Part shown: piece after piece, positions 23,591-37,323 of the stretch
Position numbering within the stretch: the stretch's first letter is position 1
Layout: every line of letters begins with the position of its first letter
DNA from: Mansonella perstans
Lineage: Eukaryota; Nematoda; Chromadorea; Rhabditida; Onchocercidae
Assembly (NCBI GenBank): GCA_037074765.1
Contig: JBAMDO010000030.1
Span: 1 to 64,000 of the forward strand
Direction: 5' to 3'
DNA length: 64,000 bases
Program-made: the position numbers and the translations under genes
The notes under the pieces: generated by a model
The model's input: only the letters and a program-made list of their open reading frames with translations
What the model was told of the DNA's origin: nothing
Databases searched by the model: none

Positions 23591-25600
23591 CTATAAAACA
23601 AGCCGATAAGTAATATATCTTCCAGCAGTTTCGGATGGTCGAATAATTTTCACTACTTGTCCACGTCGCAAACCGAAGTATCTAGCTACCGGATCACCTA
23701 GCTGAATTTGGGGTAACTGCATATCTTTAAGTTTACTGAAAGCATAGCATAGTATTAAAAGCAAACAATCAGGAACTATGAATAATTTGAAAAAATTCAA
23801 CTGAAAAATTATTTTTACTATTGTGAGAAAACATCCGTCTTTCGTGACAATTTCAAGTTGATCCAGTTATTGACAAATATATTATCTTAGTCACTTATTC
23901 TTTATTTTCAACCTATCTCACTAATATAACCACTTCTTTATCATCAGATAAGTATTAATAAATATGAAGTGGAATATTAAGAAATCAAGTAAGCAAATCA
24001 AATAATGCAAATGAATAATTTAAGTAACTTACTATCGATCCAGTAATTCGTTCTTTTCTTCATTTGTCATGACAACATGCTCCGGTACCAACTCATGTTC
24101 CGTTATATTGACCATAAGTTCGGCTTCCAGAAACTGTTCCAAAGTGTATTTCGGTGCCATATCGGCTATTGCCTATGCCCAAATTTAGACAACTATTAAT
24201 GAGGAATTCAGGTTTTCGGTGGATTAAGAATTAAACACGAATTTTTTTTTTCGTGGCAGCATACAAAACAGACGAATCTTGACTTTTCAAAGAGAGGAAT
24301 CAAATTCAACCCATTACCTATACCAAAACAATATTTTAAATCTGAAGAAAGCTGAGGAGGAAAAGTGAAGTCAGAGCCATATAAACTAACCGTACAGTAA
24401 TAATATCAATGCTGGAAAAGAATCTACGCGACCATTAAGAACCTAATTGAAAAATAAATTAAACTAAACACTATAAAAAAGCTGATATGAGAAACGTTTT
24501 AGCAAAGTTTCTGATTTCTGTCTTCAACGATAAATGCAATCAAAGATCAGTGTACTTGAAATTTAAAATGCGAATAAAACCCTTAAAAAATTTGAATCTA
24601 AAAACCACAATATCAAACGATACTGACCTGTTTGGCAGATGGAGTCATACCAGTCTGCACGACAATGATTGCCCGTGTGATCGCCTGCTCTTGCATTTGT
24701 TGACAAATGGCCTGAAAAAAATAAAAAACATAGCAAACAGACCAGGAAATGGGAAAAATGCATGGGAAAATAAGCAGAAATAGAATGGAATCGCATAATA
24801 TTATTCGAATAATTATATGGATAATCTTGGACAAAAAAAAGTAAGATTTCAAAAATTTATTCCAAAAAAGTGAAAAAAAAGACTGGCCTTAATTGTTTTG
24901 ATCCCGATTTTCGGATCTTCCGGGAAAAACACGAACATCTGGTCTGTTGGATCATCATTATGTGCCACCAAAACAGTTAAGTCATTACGGGATGGGTGCC
25001 GTTCACTTGGCTTATCACCAAAAATCTCCTTAAAATTTCCCAACGTTTGATCCAATTCTTCCTGTGTTACCAAATATCCACGATCGTGGCACATCTAAAA
25101 AACCTAACAAGCTTGAAACTTTAAAAAATTTCTTCAAAATTGACCAGTCTCTATAAAAATTGATAACAGTGATAATAACAGACTTGATAATAATAGCTCG
25201 CCACCTATCACTATTCTTTCTTTGTCAAAACCAAACTTCAACTTCATTCTAACATATAAACCACTCGAATGGCTCATATATCAAGAAGACAATATTTATT
25301 ATTATAAATCATTAATCCCTACTAGCAATACGTAACTGTCATCACAATTTTCAAAATATGGAAGTCGTTGAATAGTTCAGGAATCTTACTGATATCTAGC
25401 TGAAAATTGACAGAAAATTTTTATTGTTTGCATACAATGTTCTATGCTGTTATCATTATTATCACTACGTTCAATATACGTTCACCATTACTATATTTCA
25501 ATGCACAGCAATTAATCAGTGTTCAGAAGCAATATATTACCTGCATGATGGTCTTTCGAACTCGCCACAATCGATACGTTTCCAAATCGTCATCTGCCAT
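23591..25600 (-). CDS. rpb-5: DNA-directed RNA polymerases I, II and III shared subunit RPABC1 (RPB5)
   Basis: Five exons on the minus strand, 25541-25600, 24888-25094, 24628-24711, 24033-24172 and 23591-23735, give 211 aa against about 210 in animals. Hallmarks are [14 protein letters not shown] at the N-terminus, [53 protein letters not shown] in the jaw domain, [25 protein letters not shown] and the C-terminal assembly domain [20 protein letters not shown] ending in [10 protein letters not shown]. The subunit is shared by all three nuclear RNA polymerases and contacts DNA in the downstream jaw. Intron 2 appears to begin with GC (AAG|GCCAGT, at 24887-24886): the next exon begins GCC at a conserved position and no in-phase GT is available. 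A CTTCAG acceptor 14 nt before the ATG suggests a trans-spliced leader. Confidence 0.95.
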
Positions 25601-28600
25601 TGATTCGATTAATCCTGAAGTCAGCTTATTTTATTGAAAGATTAGTCTTTCTTGAAACATCGATCCATTTCTCAGTGATCAATTGACCAATAACTGATTA
25701 ATATTTACAACATCTACCGATCACGAAGAACTGCTTGCTATCACAATCACCTACTCAACATCTAACCTACCGTCTCGTCACGCAAATATTCACGTAACTA
25801 CCCAACTGACTTAAGTTACAAACCGCATTTTCGATATATTACGATGATTGCTTCCCAATCATTGGTTCGAGTGGACAGGATTTAAAGGTTCGATTGAAGT
25901 GAAAAGCAAAGATTTGTTGTGGTAAACTTTATTTGTTTGTAAGGTAAAGAGTTGGCAAGACACAGATAAACATTTATATTTGCAGGATAAAAAGAGAAGA
26001 GAAGAAATAGAAAAATCTTAGCAAGTTCCTAGTAGTTGAAGTTAAAATCAAAGATCGTAAGAAAAAAGTGAGGAAAAAAGAAAAGGAATATATCGGAGAT
26101 CAGAAAGAAATATTTATTAAATGAGATTAAGAGGACGGAAATCAATTTCTTATCGATAAATAAAATTTTTTTCCTTCTTGATTAACTGGTTTCGATAATC
26201 TTTTTCTTAGAAAATGCGAATTTTTTTCACATTTTTAAATTTTTAATTATTTATTTTTGAAAGAAAGAAATGGTTATGTGAAAATCTTAAAACTTTACTA
26301 TAACCATTGAAATGATTAAATTTTAAATTTAAGCTACGAATAACCAATGAATCATTCAATTTGTCAATTGATTAGTGATAACTCCATAAATGAAACATAT
26401 AAATAGTGTCGTTGAGATGGCAAATTTTAAATTATTCGGAAAATTCATTTCCAAACTTATTTCATACAAATTGAAATTGAGAAAGGAAAGGAAAGGAAAG
26501 AAAAGAAAAAAAAGAATTAAATGCGATTGAAATTGCTTTCAGCCCAATGGATTTCTCCTTCTTTTACGCTTAATATTTCAAATTTATCAAAGTAAAATTG
26601 AAGCAATAAAATAATCCTTCACATTTATTTCTTTTCGTTTTTTTTTGCTTTCTTTCAGAATAAAGGTATCATTGAGGGAAGGAAAAATGAAAATTTGAAT
26701 CAAGTTGGAGCAACTTTTTCTGCTCAACTGCAGCAACGATTGGCAGACACACAAGCATGTCTTTTTATTCACTTTTTAATTCAACTTCTACTTTAAGCAG
26801 TTTATTTTCATTTATTCATTCAGAAACTGAAAACAGGCTGAACTTCAGTGTTACATTGGTGTCAGCAGTGTCACTGGAATATTGGAGGGAAGTTACGGAT
26901 CAGTTCATATCCAAAAAAGGCATTAATATTACCATTAAATTAAATGAATTTTTTTTTAATTCCTGCTTCCATTTCATGAACATCAATTTTCATAAACAAA
27001 GAAGAAAGTTTGCAAATTAATGAAAGCATTTTAATCGGTAAATAATTAGTAACATTCATTAGAGATATAGAAATGATTGTTTAATCTCTTCATACGAATC
27101 AGTCACTTATGCATATCCGTGAACTAATTACCAATAGAGAAATAAGCTCGTAAAAAAGCGAAATTAATAATGCTAACGAAGTGTGAATTATGGATTAAAT
27201 AAGCTATATTATAACTACCAGTGCTTTCAGATTATGTATTACGATTATGAAAACATTGAACTTGCAAAAAACTATTGGAATATTTCACAGCATTAATAAT
27301 AATTTGCATATAAAATCAAGTTATCACCAATTGAACATTTTACTAATTATTAAAATAGTTTCCCTCGATATCCGACGAAATTTTTTTTCCCTTATTGAAA
27401 TTAATTTTTATAAAATGAAGGCAAAATTATAAAGGACCCATCTACTCTGATGCCAATGCTAATACCATTTTCCATCCTGCTAATGACTCCCATAATTCTT
27501 AATGAGAATTTGACTTCCAGGAAGTGCAGGTGCTCTGAGTGTTGCATCACTTAGCCCAGAAGTTTTTCTTCATAGCTTATCGTTATTTTTCATTTTACTC
27601 ATTCTTCAATTTTTAAATGTCATTTTATTTCTTCTGCCATCACTCCTGAATATCAAATTCATTTCAGAACTGCCCTTTCAACAAATGAAATTCATTGTTT
27701 CCGTTCCCTACGAAAAGTTATTTAAATAAGAAACTGAAATTTTTGGCAATAATTCTTCACATCATTGCATCATTTATATGTGCGGAGCATTTCTACCAAC
27801 CAAAAACTTAATTAATTAAGCTTTAATCCAACAACTTGTCAACATTTCAGATTAAATTATGGCGAATGCTTCATTAACTAAGCAAAATGGTGTTAACTCA
27901 ACTGAGTCGGAATAATATTTACAGCAGTCGAAAATAAATGAATAGCAATGCTCAACAAGAATCACGTCATTAAAAATTATTAATTACACTAATAGTTAAT
28001 TAACTAATGTTTGTTCCAGCTAGATCGATTTACATTTTAATCATCTGGGCAATATTTTGAACAAAATTAGTCTATGCATAAAGTTGATGACATAATATTC
28101 GTTGCTAATTGACTGATACTTTAAAAAAATTCAATGATGGAATAATTCAACTAACATTACAAAGTATAATAATTTCGTTGTCAAAAAAGAAAGGAAGAGT
28201 TTTTTGATTAGCTTGGCAGTTTTTGTTCTCTTCAGATGGAGAAGTGGTGTAATTAATCCTTAGGGAATATAGTATCCTTCTTTTTCATTTACTTTGAAAG
28301 AGTCATTTACAGGATAACAAGAAAAAAATAAGTTAACTTAATGTCGTTGTATGAATAAACAACTCTTCGAAGAATTGCAACCCACAAAATCCTCACTCGC
28401 TAGAATTCGTGTTGCCTTGGTAACCTGAAGCAAAAATGGCCTGAACCTTCGGTACAAAAATGCTCTGCAGTGGTTTCATTTTTAGTATTAATGGAATGGT
28501 TTAGCAAACTTTTACTCTGCAATCTTCAGTTCAAATAAGCTGTTCAATTTGATCAATACAAATTAGCCTGAATTGTGTTCAAATGAAGCAAATTTTGAAC

Positions 28601-28958
28601 AATTTTTAACATTTCAGTTATTTCAAATCTTTATTTATTACTAATAATTGGTGAGCATAAAATCAATCATAAAACTCATTCACTTTTTTACAGCGCATTC
28701 TGCTGTTCTTAACTGAATGGTTGAAGATTTTAATTTAAAAATTAATTGCTTCAAAAGGCGAATTTTAAAATATTGCTGAGTCGAAGTACAAATATACTTG
28801 ATTGCGGAGAGTATAAAAAGAACGATTGCGCTATTTAATTCTCATTGATTCCATCTTTTAATTTCATTTACTTTAAACTATTTTTAAACATTTCCTATTC
28901 AATGAATTGGAATTTTAGGATTTCAACTGTTCAGCAAAAAACTTGTCACCATTCACCG
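25601..28958. other. Intergenic / upstream region of the Tubby gene
   Basis: It has AT-rich DNA, a short AAAGG purine run at 26481-26510 and the X-box at 28411-28424. A stretch at about 26660-26755, following CTTTCTTTCAG, is open in a plausible frame, but I could not join it to any other exon. Confidence 0.5.
28411..28424 (+). promoter_or_regulatory. X-box (RFX/DAF-19 binding site) upstream of the Tubby gene
   Basis: GTTGCCTTGGTAAC is an exact match to the X-box consensus RYYNYYWWRRNRAC. It is an imperfect palindrome of half-sites GTTGCC and GGTAAC around TT, 548 bp upstream of the assigned Tubby ATG. X-boxes drive ciliary genes in ciliated sensory neurons through the RFX factor DAF-19. Its position just upstream of a ciliary-trafficking gene makes it a good candidate. 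Confidence 0.7.
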
Positions 28959-31900
28959 ATGTCAAATGATGAGTGGACCAGTTATAACTTGGCAAAACAG
29001 GTATGCTCAATTTTGCTTATTTGTCTGATATGCATTAAAATGACTCCATTCTATGCATTCAAAACATTCCATTTCTGTAAATGCGTAACATTTCGTATTT
29101 GGTTGCATTTACATTATTCGATCAGAATAACGATGATTTCAGCATGAAATGGCTAACAACGGTTTGTATTTCAAAGTAGATAATGTAAATGTGATTAAAT
29201 GCTGATCGAAATGTGATTGATTAATTTTTAGTAACAAACATGTAAATATGTCTGCAAGAATATTTAATCCAGTAAGTGCTGAGAATTGACGGGAAATTGC
29301 GAGCAGAATTGCTCTTCAGGACTGATATTACAAAAGATGAGACATTAGAAAAGATCAAACGACAGGCTAATGAAAAAAAAAAGAAAAAAGAAAGGGATTC
29401 GAAAGAGCGAATAGGACGACTTTGTGGAAAGTGTACCTCATTCGAAGGGGAAAATTGCCTTTTGGCCACTTGGCTCTCATTTAGCTTCAAGTCTCTTCTT
29501 TTTAGAACTCATTGCTTTGAAATATGAAAAGGATTATTTCATTTTTCTTCGCAAACAGTTGCTTTATTTGACCATTAAAGCAAATCGTTAAATAAATGAG
29601 TTGTTTAGGAATTTCAGTGGCGTCATAAGCTGTGATGACCTCAGATTTTCTTGATGACAATAAATATCGCCGATATTTCCAGCTGTCCGGTTCTTTCGTA
29701 TAAATGATGATAATGATAATAAACAATGTGATAATAATAGCTAGCGATAATTATAATTACTCGTAACATTTAAAGTCATTAATTTTGCCAAGATGAGAGT
29801 AAATATAAACTAAAAATATTTCAAATCTTGCGAAATGAAATTTTTTTCGTTAAAAATTATTGATTAAACAATGACAACTATAAGTTTGAACTTAAAAATA
29901 AACTTTTGTTTCCAATTACAGTTTGCATTTTAAAGTAAAAAAGCCAAGTTAATCTCTTTACTTCACTCGTTCTCTCCTCTTCATTTCCTTCACAATTTCA
30001 ATCTTCCATTTCAAATCAACAATGAATTTTTTTGTTTCATATTTGATTGACATACTTTGATTTTAAGCATTTACATTTCTATTGATTGTTTTGCCGTCCT
30101 TTTTTAATCTACGGGAAGCACTTTATCTGGCGTTTGCTCCCTGAACAGAAAAAAATCCTAGCTCGCTGGAAAAAGAATTCATGAATCTTTCTCCATAATT
30201 AACAAAGTATATCCATGCTTTTCATTTCTGTTCCTTATCATCTTACCCTGATCGTTGCTTCTGTCTGTCATTTTATATGCAGAAAAGAGAAAGGCAAAAT
30301 AAAGTTGAATTTTGTTTCTCGAAATTGCAAGAATTGTCTTTAAAATCTGAAAAGACTGAAAGATTTGGAAAATGTCATTTGATCTAAAATTAATATGAAG
30401 AAGAAACTTTTATTTTTTATAAGCATAACATTAAATTTCAAAACAATTAATTTACAAATGAAGTGTTTTTCAAATGAAATAATTGATTTTATACAATCTT
30501 TGGAATCTATCATTCCACTCTTTTTTTATTTTGCAGAAAAAATTTATGGAAGAACGTCAACGACAAAAGCGCAGACTTTCATCGACAAACATTCGAACAA
30601 ATGATACGACGATGATGATGATGGTAACATCAAGAAGTGGTCACGGTTACAAAGGACCGCTGTGTTTTACGTCACCGGATGATCCGGATCGTATATCGCC
30701 AACAACGGCTTCTGGATCAACAGTTGCAACTGTCATAAAATCACAGTATAGTGAAAGGTTTAGTATCTTTTATAATTTCAATAACCATTCCGCTTTCTAA
30801 TTATTGAAATATACTGGAACATAATGAATTTAGGATTTTAGTATTTAATTTCAATATTTTATGTTTATATTTATGAATTCGATTTCCACACATCATTCAT
30901 TCAATTTAAAATACTATTCACTGGTATCAAATGATCTTCTAACGAAGACTGATTAAAAATTTCACGCTTAATTTTTTTCAAACTTTTCTTTCTTATTTCA
31001 TTCTTTGCTCGGTTATTGCAAAAATACCTGGGAAATGAATTAGGTTAAGTGAAGTCGAGTGAAAGTAGATTTTAAAGAGTTAAATTTTGATTATTTACGA
31101 ATATTAGTCATTAAGCTTTACCCTACAATATCAATTAATCAATTAATATTTTGGGATGTTTTTTTATTTCAAAATTTTTTTCAGTAAAACTTTTTTTCAG
31201 TAAAACTTCATTTCAGTCTTTTAGTTTAGATTTGTAAGAAAATGAAATTATTAGAAATTTCGACATTTTCATCTATACAGGAGAACATTAAGGATTCATG
31301 ATGACTGCTCATCACATCACTTTGATGGCGACTAAAATTATTAAAATTATAAACAACAATTGATTGTAGTTTGCCGAAAGAAGATTTTAATAAATCAAAA
31401 TACTCACCTGCTAAAACATTTGTCCCAAACAGTGCAAATGCAACATTTGAACCAGAACACAGACCGTTGGTGGAACCGTGGAAAGATGAAATTGAGGAAA
31501 ATGTTTTACCATTTAAGTTTTATTATTTATTTATTCGACCATTTTCATCTTTTTTGTTCTTTTATTCTTTTACCAAGGTAAAAAAAGGTTTAAACTTTTT
31601 AATTTTTCATGTTTAATGAAATTTCTCTGAATGAAAAATTAAAATGAATGAATGGAAATGATGTTTTAGTGGCTGAAAATCCAGATATGAATGAAATTAT
31701 GACAAATTTGGAAATGTTTGTAACGTCACCAGCAAGAAGGAATGCCACCTATAGATGTCGCATAACACGGGACAAGAAAGGAGTGGATCGCGGTATTTAT
31801 CCCACATATTACCTGCATCTTGAAAAGGATGAAGAACAGAGGGTATGCAAGTATGTATATGCATATAACAGATGGACTAACAATTAAAATGATTAATTAT

Positions 31901-33899
31901 TTTATTAAGATGAAATAATTTGTAGTGTTTCTTAATATTTTTATCAATGAATGATAATCACTTGATAATATCGTATACTGTAATGCTCAAATTTATTATT
32001 ATTAGCAGTTTTTTCTTACACAACTAATTACGAATTAATTGTTTTTTTCAAATTTCAAAAAAAATTATTTTGAAAGGAATTTTTTCATTTCTAAAAATGT
32101 GATTGAAAAGTGATCGTACAACCAAAATTTTTAGATTTTCCTGTTGGCTGCACGAAGACGAAAAAAAAGTACCACGGCTAATTATTTGATTTCCATTGAT
32201 CCAACTAATTTGAGACGTTGTGGTAATTCTTTCGTCGGAAAAGTTAGGTAAACAAAATTTCGTTAAATTAATTTAAAGAAACTAGAAGTCTGAACTGCAT
32301 AATTTAAAGTGCTATCAGAGAGTTGCAGGATTTCTATTCGTTATCATCATTAGCAAAGTATTATTATCAGGAATGCTTATGTCTCTTGACAAAACATTTT
32401 TGGATCAGATATTAGCAGTATTATGAAGGAAAGATTTTGTAATGTTAGCTATCGAATTCTGCCGTCCAGCTTTTTTTTAGTTTAGTAATTTTTATTAAAA
32501 TTTTTGTTTTTAAATTATACATGCAGTTTACTAAGGAATTAAATGAAATTAAATTATTTAATTCAATGCAATTAAGGAAATATTCATGTTTAATCACACC
32601 GAGCCGAAATACATTAATTACACTGAGAAAATGCCAATGTTAATATAATTCTAATTAATAAATCAAGTAAACAATTCAGTATTATAGTATGCAATATAAA
32701 TAATTTAGATAAAATATTTCACAAGAATTTAGATCAAATGCATTGGGGACACAATTTACATTGTACGACAATGGTAATAACCCGAAAAAATCATGGGTTA
32801 TTGGTGACGGCGTAAGGCAAGAACTTGCAGCTGTCATTTACGTAAGAATGCTTCATTGTACTTCAAATTTCGAAATCTGAAAGTTTCCAATAAGTTTGTA
32901 TGTTTCATTGATAGCAACTATAAATAAAATGCGCTTATTGAAAAAGGATGTGAAATGTTGAACAAAAAAAAAAAAGTGGAAGCAGGAAAAAATCGACGAA
33001 TTCACAGATGTCTGTGTAAATTAAATTATTTTTTCTAATAAATTATATGTTGTTCAAGTTGCTCAGCTTCATATTTCTTGGCATAAGAGTTAAATTTTAT
33101 CTTTTAGGACACCAATGTCCTTGGCTTCAAAGGTCCGCGTAAGATGACTGTTCTAATACCAGGAATTTGTGATGCCGAAAATTATCGGCGTCAAGAAATT
33201 CGCCCACTGCTAGTAAAGTTTAAGCGTTTACCTGAATTCTATATGCCTAAGTAGCATCTAAACTTGATTTTAGAAGTGAATAATTTTAAAAAGCTGTTTC
33301 AATTTTTCATTTATTCCAAATGACATTGGGATTTATCCGATGATTGAAAGTTTTTGTTTATTTGCAAAGGCTTAAATTTTAGGAACAAGATTCTATTCTT
33401 GAGAGATGGAAAAATCGAAAAGCGGATGATTTGATCGCCATGCATAACAAAATCCCTGTTTGGAATGAAGGTTTTTTTTTAATAAGTTCTTCTAAATTTT
33501 GATTTTTTTCGCGTCAAAGCTAAAATTAAAAAATTATCAATGACGCTACATTTTACTGAAATTGTAAAATCTTGCAGATACCCAGTCATACATCCTTAAT
33601 TTTCATGGTCGTGTTACTCAACCGTCAGTGAAAAATTTTCAAATCATTCATGATGCTGATCGTAAGTGCTTTTAATCAGTAACTGAAGAAAGTTGTTGAA
33701 ATCACAGAAATTTAACAATCGGTTCAATAGTATTGGCAACGGTATATATCTTTTGATTTTTCTAGCCAAATATATTGTGATGCAATTTGGTCGAATCGAT
33801 TATGATGTATTTACGATGGATTTTCGTTATCCATTATCAGCATTGCAAGCTTTCGGTATCGCTATGACTAGTTTCCATGGGAAAATTGCTTGTGAATAA
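28959..33899 (+). CDS. tub-1: Tubby family protein
   Basis: Exons are 28959-29000, 30537-30757, 31370-31502, 31670-31842, 32135-32247, 32733-32841, 33108-33212, 33383-33470, 33578-33661 and 33766-33899, about 400 aa. The N-terminus (SYNLAKQ then a basic EERQRQKRR helix) resembles other Tubby N-termini, followed by a low-complexity linker. The C-terminal Tubby domain starts near FVTSPARRN and contains [66 protein letters not shown] and the family-typical end FHGKIACE. Tubby proteins bind phosphoinositides, through Lys/Arg such as those in KGPRKM, and carry membrane proteins into cilia; in C. elegans tub-1 also affects fat storage. The join between 31502 and 31670 is unresolved: one extra nucleotide of phase is needed. 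A 10-nt micro-exon at 31578-31587 (GTAAAAAAAG) between plausible sites would supply it. An in-phase X-box lies upstream. Confidence 0.93.
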
Positions 33900-35749
33900 T
33901 TATTAAATGTTTATCAACGGTTGTTCAGCCTAATTCTGTCGACGTATAAAAATCCGTTCTGTTCCTTTTTGTCACTTCTATAGTCTTACATAACATTCTC
34001 TTATCATCGTCTTATTGGTAATATTTTAATAGCAAAAGTACCGTTGCTGTCTAATCATCATAAGCTTCATCAGATATGATCAACACGATGAAGCAAAAAA
34101 AGAAAGAATGTTGCGAATATTTGAAAAGGAAAATGTAATCTCGGAAAAATTATCAATAACTACGAATAATGTTAACAGCGCAAAAAAATAAAATTCCCTT
34201 CGGATTTATTTAATATATTCATTGTCGCATGCTCTGTAAATAGAAAAGTTTGAAACAAGGCACGTTGACATTTCTCATACTTGAACTCATTAACATAATG
34301 GCAGGATGAATCATGGTGAAGATATCACGGATCAGAAAATTCAATTTAATCACTACTATCACGGTTTATGTTAGCTGAATGGAAAAACTTGGTCATAATA
34401 AATTCAAACATTTTTTAAAATTTTGTACGAAATTTTCCTGCAAACAATATTTTGCAAACAATTAACTGCAAATTTCTTAGTATTGAATTCAAATTTAGTT
34501 TAACTATTGTGCTAAAAAGTAAACAACGCGTGGATTGCACACTTTTACTTCATGTCTCTTCATTATTCTTCTTTCTCAGATTGACTTTTTTGACAAATTA
34601 TTTAACAGTCAATTACTTCCCTGATCTTAGATCTTATTAATGCCGAAAAGTTTTTTTAAACAAATATGTCGTTCAACATTTTTTTTATGCAGTGATTCCA
34701 TTCACATAGTAAAACGCAAGGCTTTAAAGGCTTCCACGTTTCATATATATTAATGAAGCGAGTCATTTGGAAATCAATTAAATTTAGGGAGAAAAAAATA
34801 GATTAAAATAAAATTTACATAGGTTTTAGATCATACGACAAACAGGTCGGCTACAACAGGAAAAAACTCGTTTAAAAATGAGTACATGTGACTTAGTCTG
34901 GTCGTTCATAAATCAACTATGAAAAATTTTACTGATAAATAAAACTGCTGCGTTATCATCTGATAGTTACATTATGTTATTAGTTGATCGGTAAATCATC
35001 CCAAAATTCTTTGCCTTTCATTTATATCGAAAATATTAAAATTTTACATTATTATTATTATTATTTATTTAATAAGCAATTACTGATTTATAGCTAATTA
35101 ATTATTATTTTATTACTTTGTAAAAAAAAATTCCTGAATTATTACTTTGTTAAATTTTGATTTCCTACTTATCAACTATCAATTTGACTTGTTTTTTTTC
35201 TAAATTTTAAAAGAAGAACAGAAGTGCTGATTCTAGTAGAGTAATTGAGAGAGAGAGAGAGAGAGAGAGAGAAAGTTTCATTAACGTTGAAATCATAATC
35301 GTTATAAATTTAAAAGACCTTTTAGCTGCATATTTCAAGAATAAGAGAGCAAGAAATAAAGGTAGAAACAATCCATTCCGATTCTGATTGATTGATCAAT
35401 CAATATAAAATTATGAGAGTTTAAATACATATTATATTGTCTTAAAAAAATCCTTCATCTATCCAATAATCATCTCCGACCAAAGCAAGACCTGAAATCG
35501 AGCGGCGAGTTTATTAGAGTTTAGCTAATGAATTATGCTATTTTCCAATAATTTCTTTATGCCTAAAAGCTACACTACTTCTCTCCCTTTCTTCTTGTGA
35601 CTTTTTCGAGATAATTCAATTAATTTCAATGCTATTTGATGACATAGTTTTCGAATAACATATAAATTTCAGAAATCTTACGAATAACCTTTTTGCTCAT
35701 TTGATTTGGGCAATTACCGATTAAATCATAACTTTACTTCCAGAAAGAT
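33900..35749. other. Intergenic between the Tubby and transthyretin-like genes
   Basis: This is AT-rich, with a (GA)n run at 35247-35274. I see no coding signal. TTCCAG at 35738-35743, six bases before the next ATG, is a likely trans-splice acceptor. Confidence 0.5.
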
Positions 35750-36779
35750 ATGCACAGAAAAACTATCCTTTTACTCCTGCTTCTCACTACATTTCACCAA
35801 CAGGTAACAGTGACTGGCTTCCGACAACAATCTGTTGGTGTGCGGGGTCGTCTTCTGTGTGGCAATCACAGTTTGCCAGACACACGAGTAAAACTATGGA
35901 ACAAAAATAAAATTGGTAAGTACAGATACAGTATATCACAACCAATATCTTAAATATCCTGAAAAAATTGATCTTTTTAAGCCAATTAGCTAATTTATCC
36001 TTTCTTTTTTTGAATAATAGCCTGAAAATAAATCTATGTGTGATTTGGAATAATATTTCCGTATAATTGTTTAAGAAATGATCAAAATTATTGGAATTCG
36101 CTAAATTAAAATATTATATTAACAATATATTTTAATCTAATACAGCAATAACTTGAGTATTGCTTTTATTCTATCATGTTATAGGTACAGATGATCAATT
36201 AGCAGCAGTGGATACGAATGCTGATGGTAGTTACGAGATTAAAGGTGGCATTGGATCACTGTTCGCGATGGATGTTGTGTTGAAAATTTATCATGATTGC
36301 GATGATTGGATGGTAAGAAAACAATTGAAAATAGATAATCAGTGTAGAAATTATTCATAATTTCTAATTGGATACCCCACAACAACAAGATTTGATTTGT
36401 TTTAGTTTCTTAACTTCTCCTGCATTTTCGACAAAATAGTCATGATCTAAAACATGATTTTTCAACACCATTTACTATTTTCCACTTAATTATGAGCGTG
36501 TCATCGTAGTTATATCATCCATCACCGTGTCATAATCCTATCATTCGTAATCTTATCAATCATATCATGACAGGTGACCGAAATTGACGTTTTTTTTAAT
36601 ATTGTTTGTCAATACGAAACAAAATCACGATAAATTTTTAGCCTTGTCAACGGAAAGTGGTATTCGGTATTCCGAATCAATATGTTACTCGTACGAGTAA
36701 TGTGAAAGAGTGGTTTAATGCAGGGGAACTAAATATGGAATTCAAATTTCCGAAGGAAGAACGAAGTTGTCTCAATTAG
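35750..36779 (+). CDS. Transthyretin-like family secreted protein
   Basis: Exons 35750-35915, 36185-36312 and 36642-36779 give 143 aa. The N-terminus is a signal peptide (basic MHRK then TILLLLLLTTF). The mature part follows the nematode transthyretin-like plan: VGVRGRLLCGN then DTRVKLWNKN; a turn VDTNADGSYEIKGG; VLKIYHDCDDWMPCQRKV; a VFGIPNQYVT strand; and a Cys near the end (SCLN stop). Family members are small, secreted, beta-sandwich proteins. Many are found in nematode secretions, and one in C. elegans (TTR-52) bridges apoptotic cells to phagocytes. Specific function cannot be assigned here. The CAG six bases before the ATG suggests a very short trans-spliced leader. Confidence 0.93.
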
Positions 36780-36943
36780 TAACAGTCAGAAATAATTTAC
36801 CGGCTATGTTAATTTATCCCATTTAACAATCGCTATAGTAAATTGCACATAATTTTTGCTTATTAGAACCTTTTAAGATCTTGCCTAACTTTTGCTTGTA
36901 CGTGTAAGATTCTTCCTTTCCCAGTTTTTATAAATTCCACATC

Positions 36944-37323
36944 ACCGTCAATATCGTATCTTAAATTGAAATTTAGATTTTGAATAAAAATTTGAATGAA
37001 GTCCCAATAAATGTTATCTTAAATCGCTAATCGATAATTGTAATCATGATGAAAGTTACCGAATGACATAATTTAGCTAGTTGATTTGATATTACAATTG
37101 ATTATTTATTTGAATTAAAAATTGCTGGATCTGATTTGTTTTGTAGTTTTTCTTTCAAATGATTCAGTTCCAATACTTTAATATTATGATTGAATTCTAA
37201 TTATAGGATAACAATACTAATTGACCAATTAACAGCGAATACTTAATCTGTGTAATCCATCTTTCAAGGGAACCGAGAAATGTTAAAAGTTAAACATGGT
37301 TACAAAGACTTCCATGGAATAAT
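36944..37323. repeat. 380-bp direct repeat, copy 1 of 2
   Basis: It aligns without gaps to 49331-49710 at a constant offset of 12,387. The only difference I can see is A to G within CTTTCAAATGATTC / CTTTCAAGTGATTC. It has no coding frame, terminal inverted repeats or obvious target-site duplication. Confidence 0.95.

Noticed and set aside
25860..25875. GGTTCGA-type B-box-like motifs (also near 3310) suggesting tRNA genes
   Set aside because: No flanking acceptor stem, D-arm or anticodon arm could be folded around them.
26650..26760. Exon-like open stretch after CTTTCTTTCAG upstream of the Tubby gene
   Set aside because: The only donor after it leads to an in-frame stop with the next acceptor, and no partner exon was found; it may still be untranslated leader sequence.
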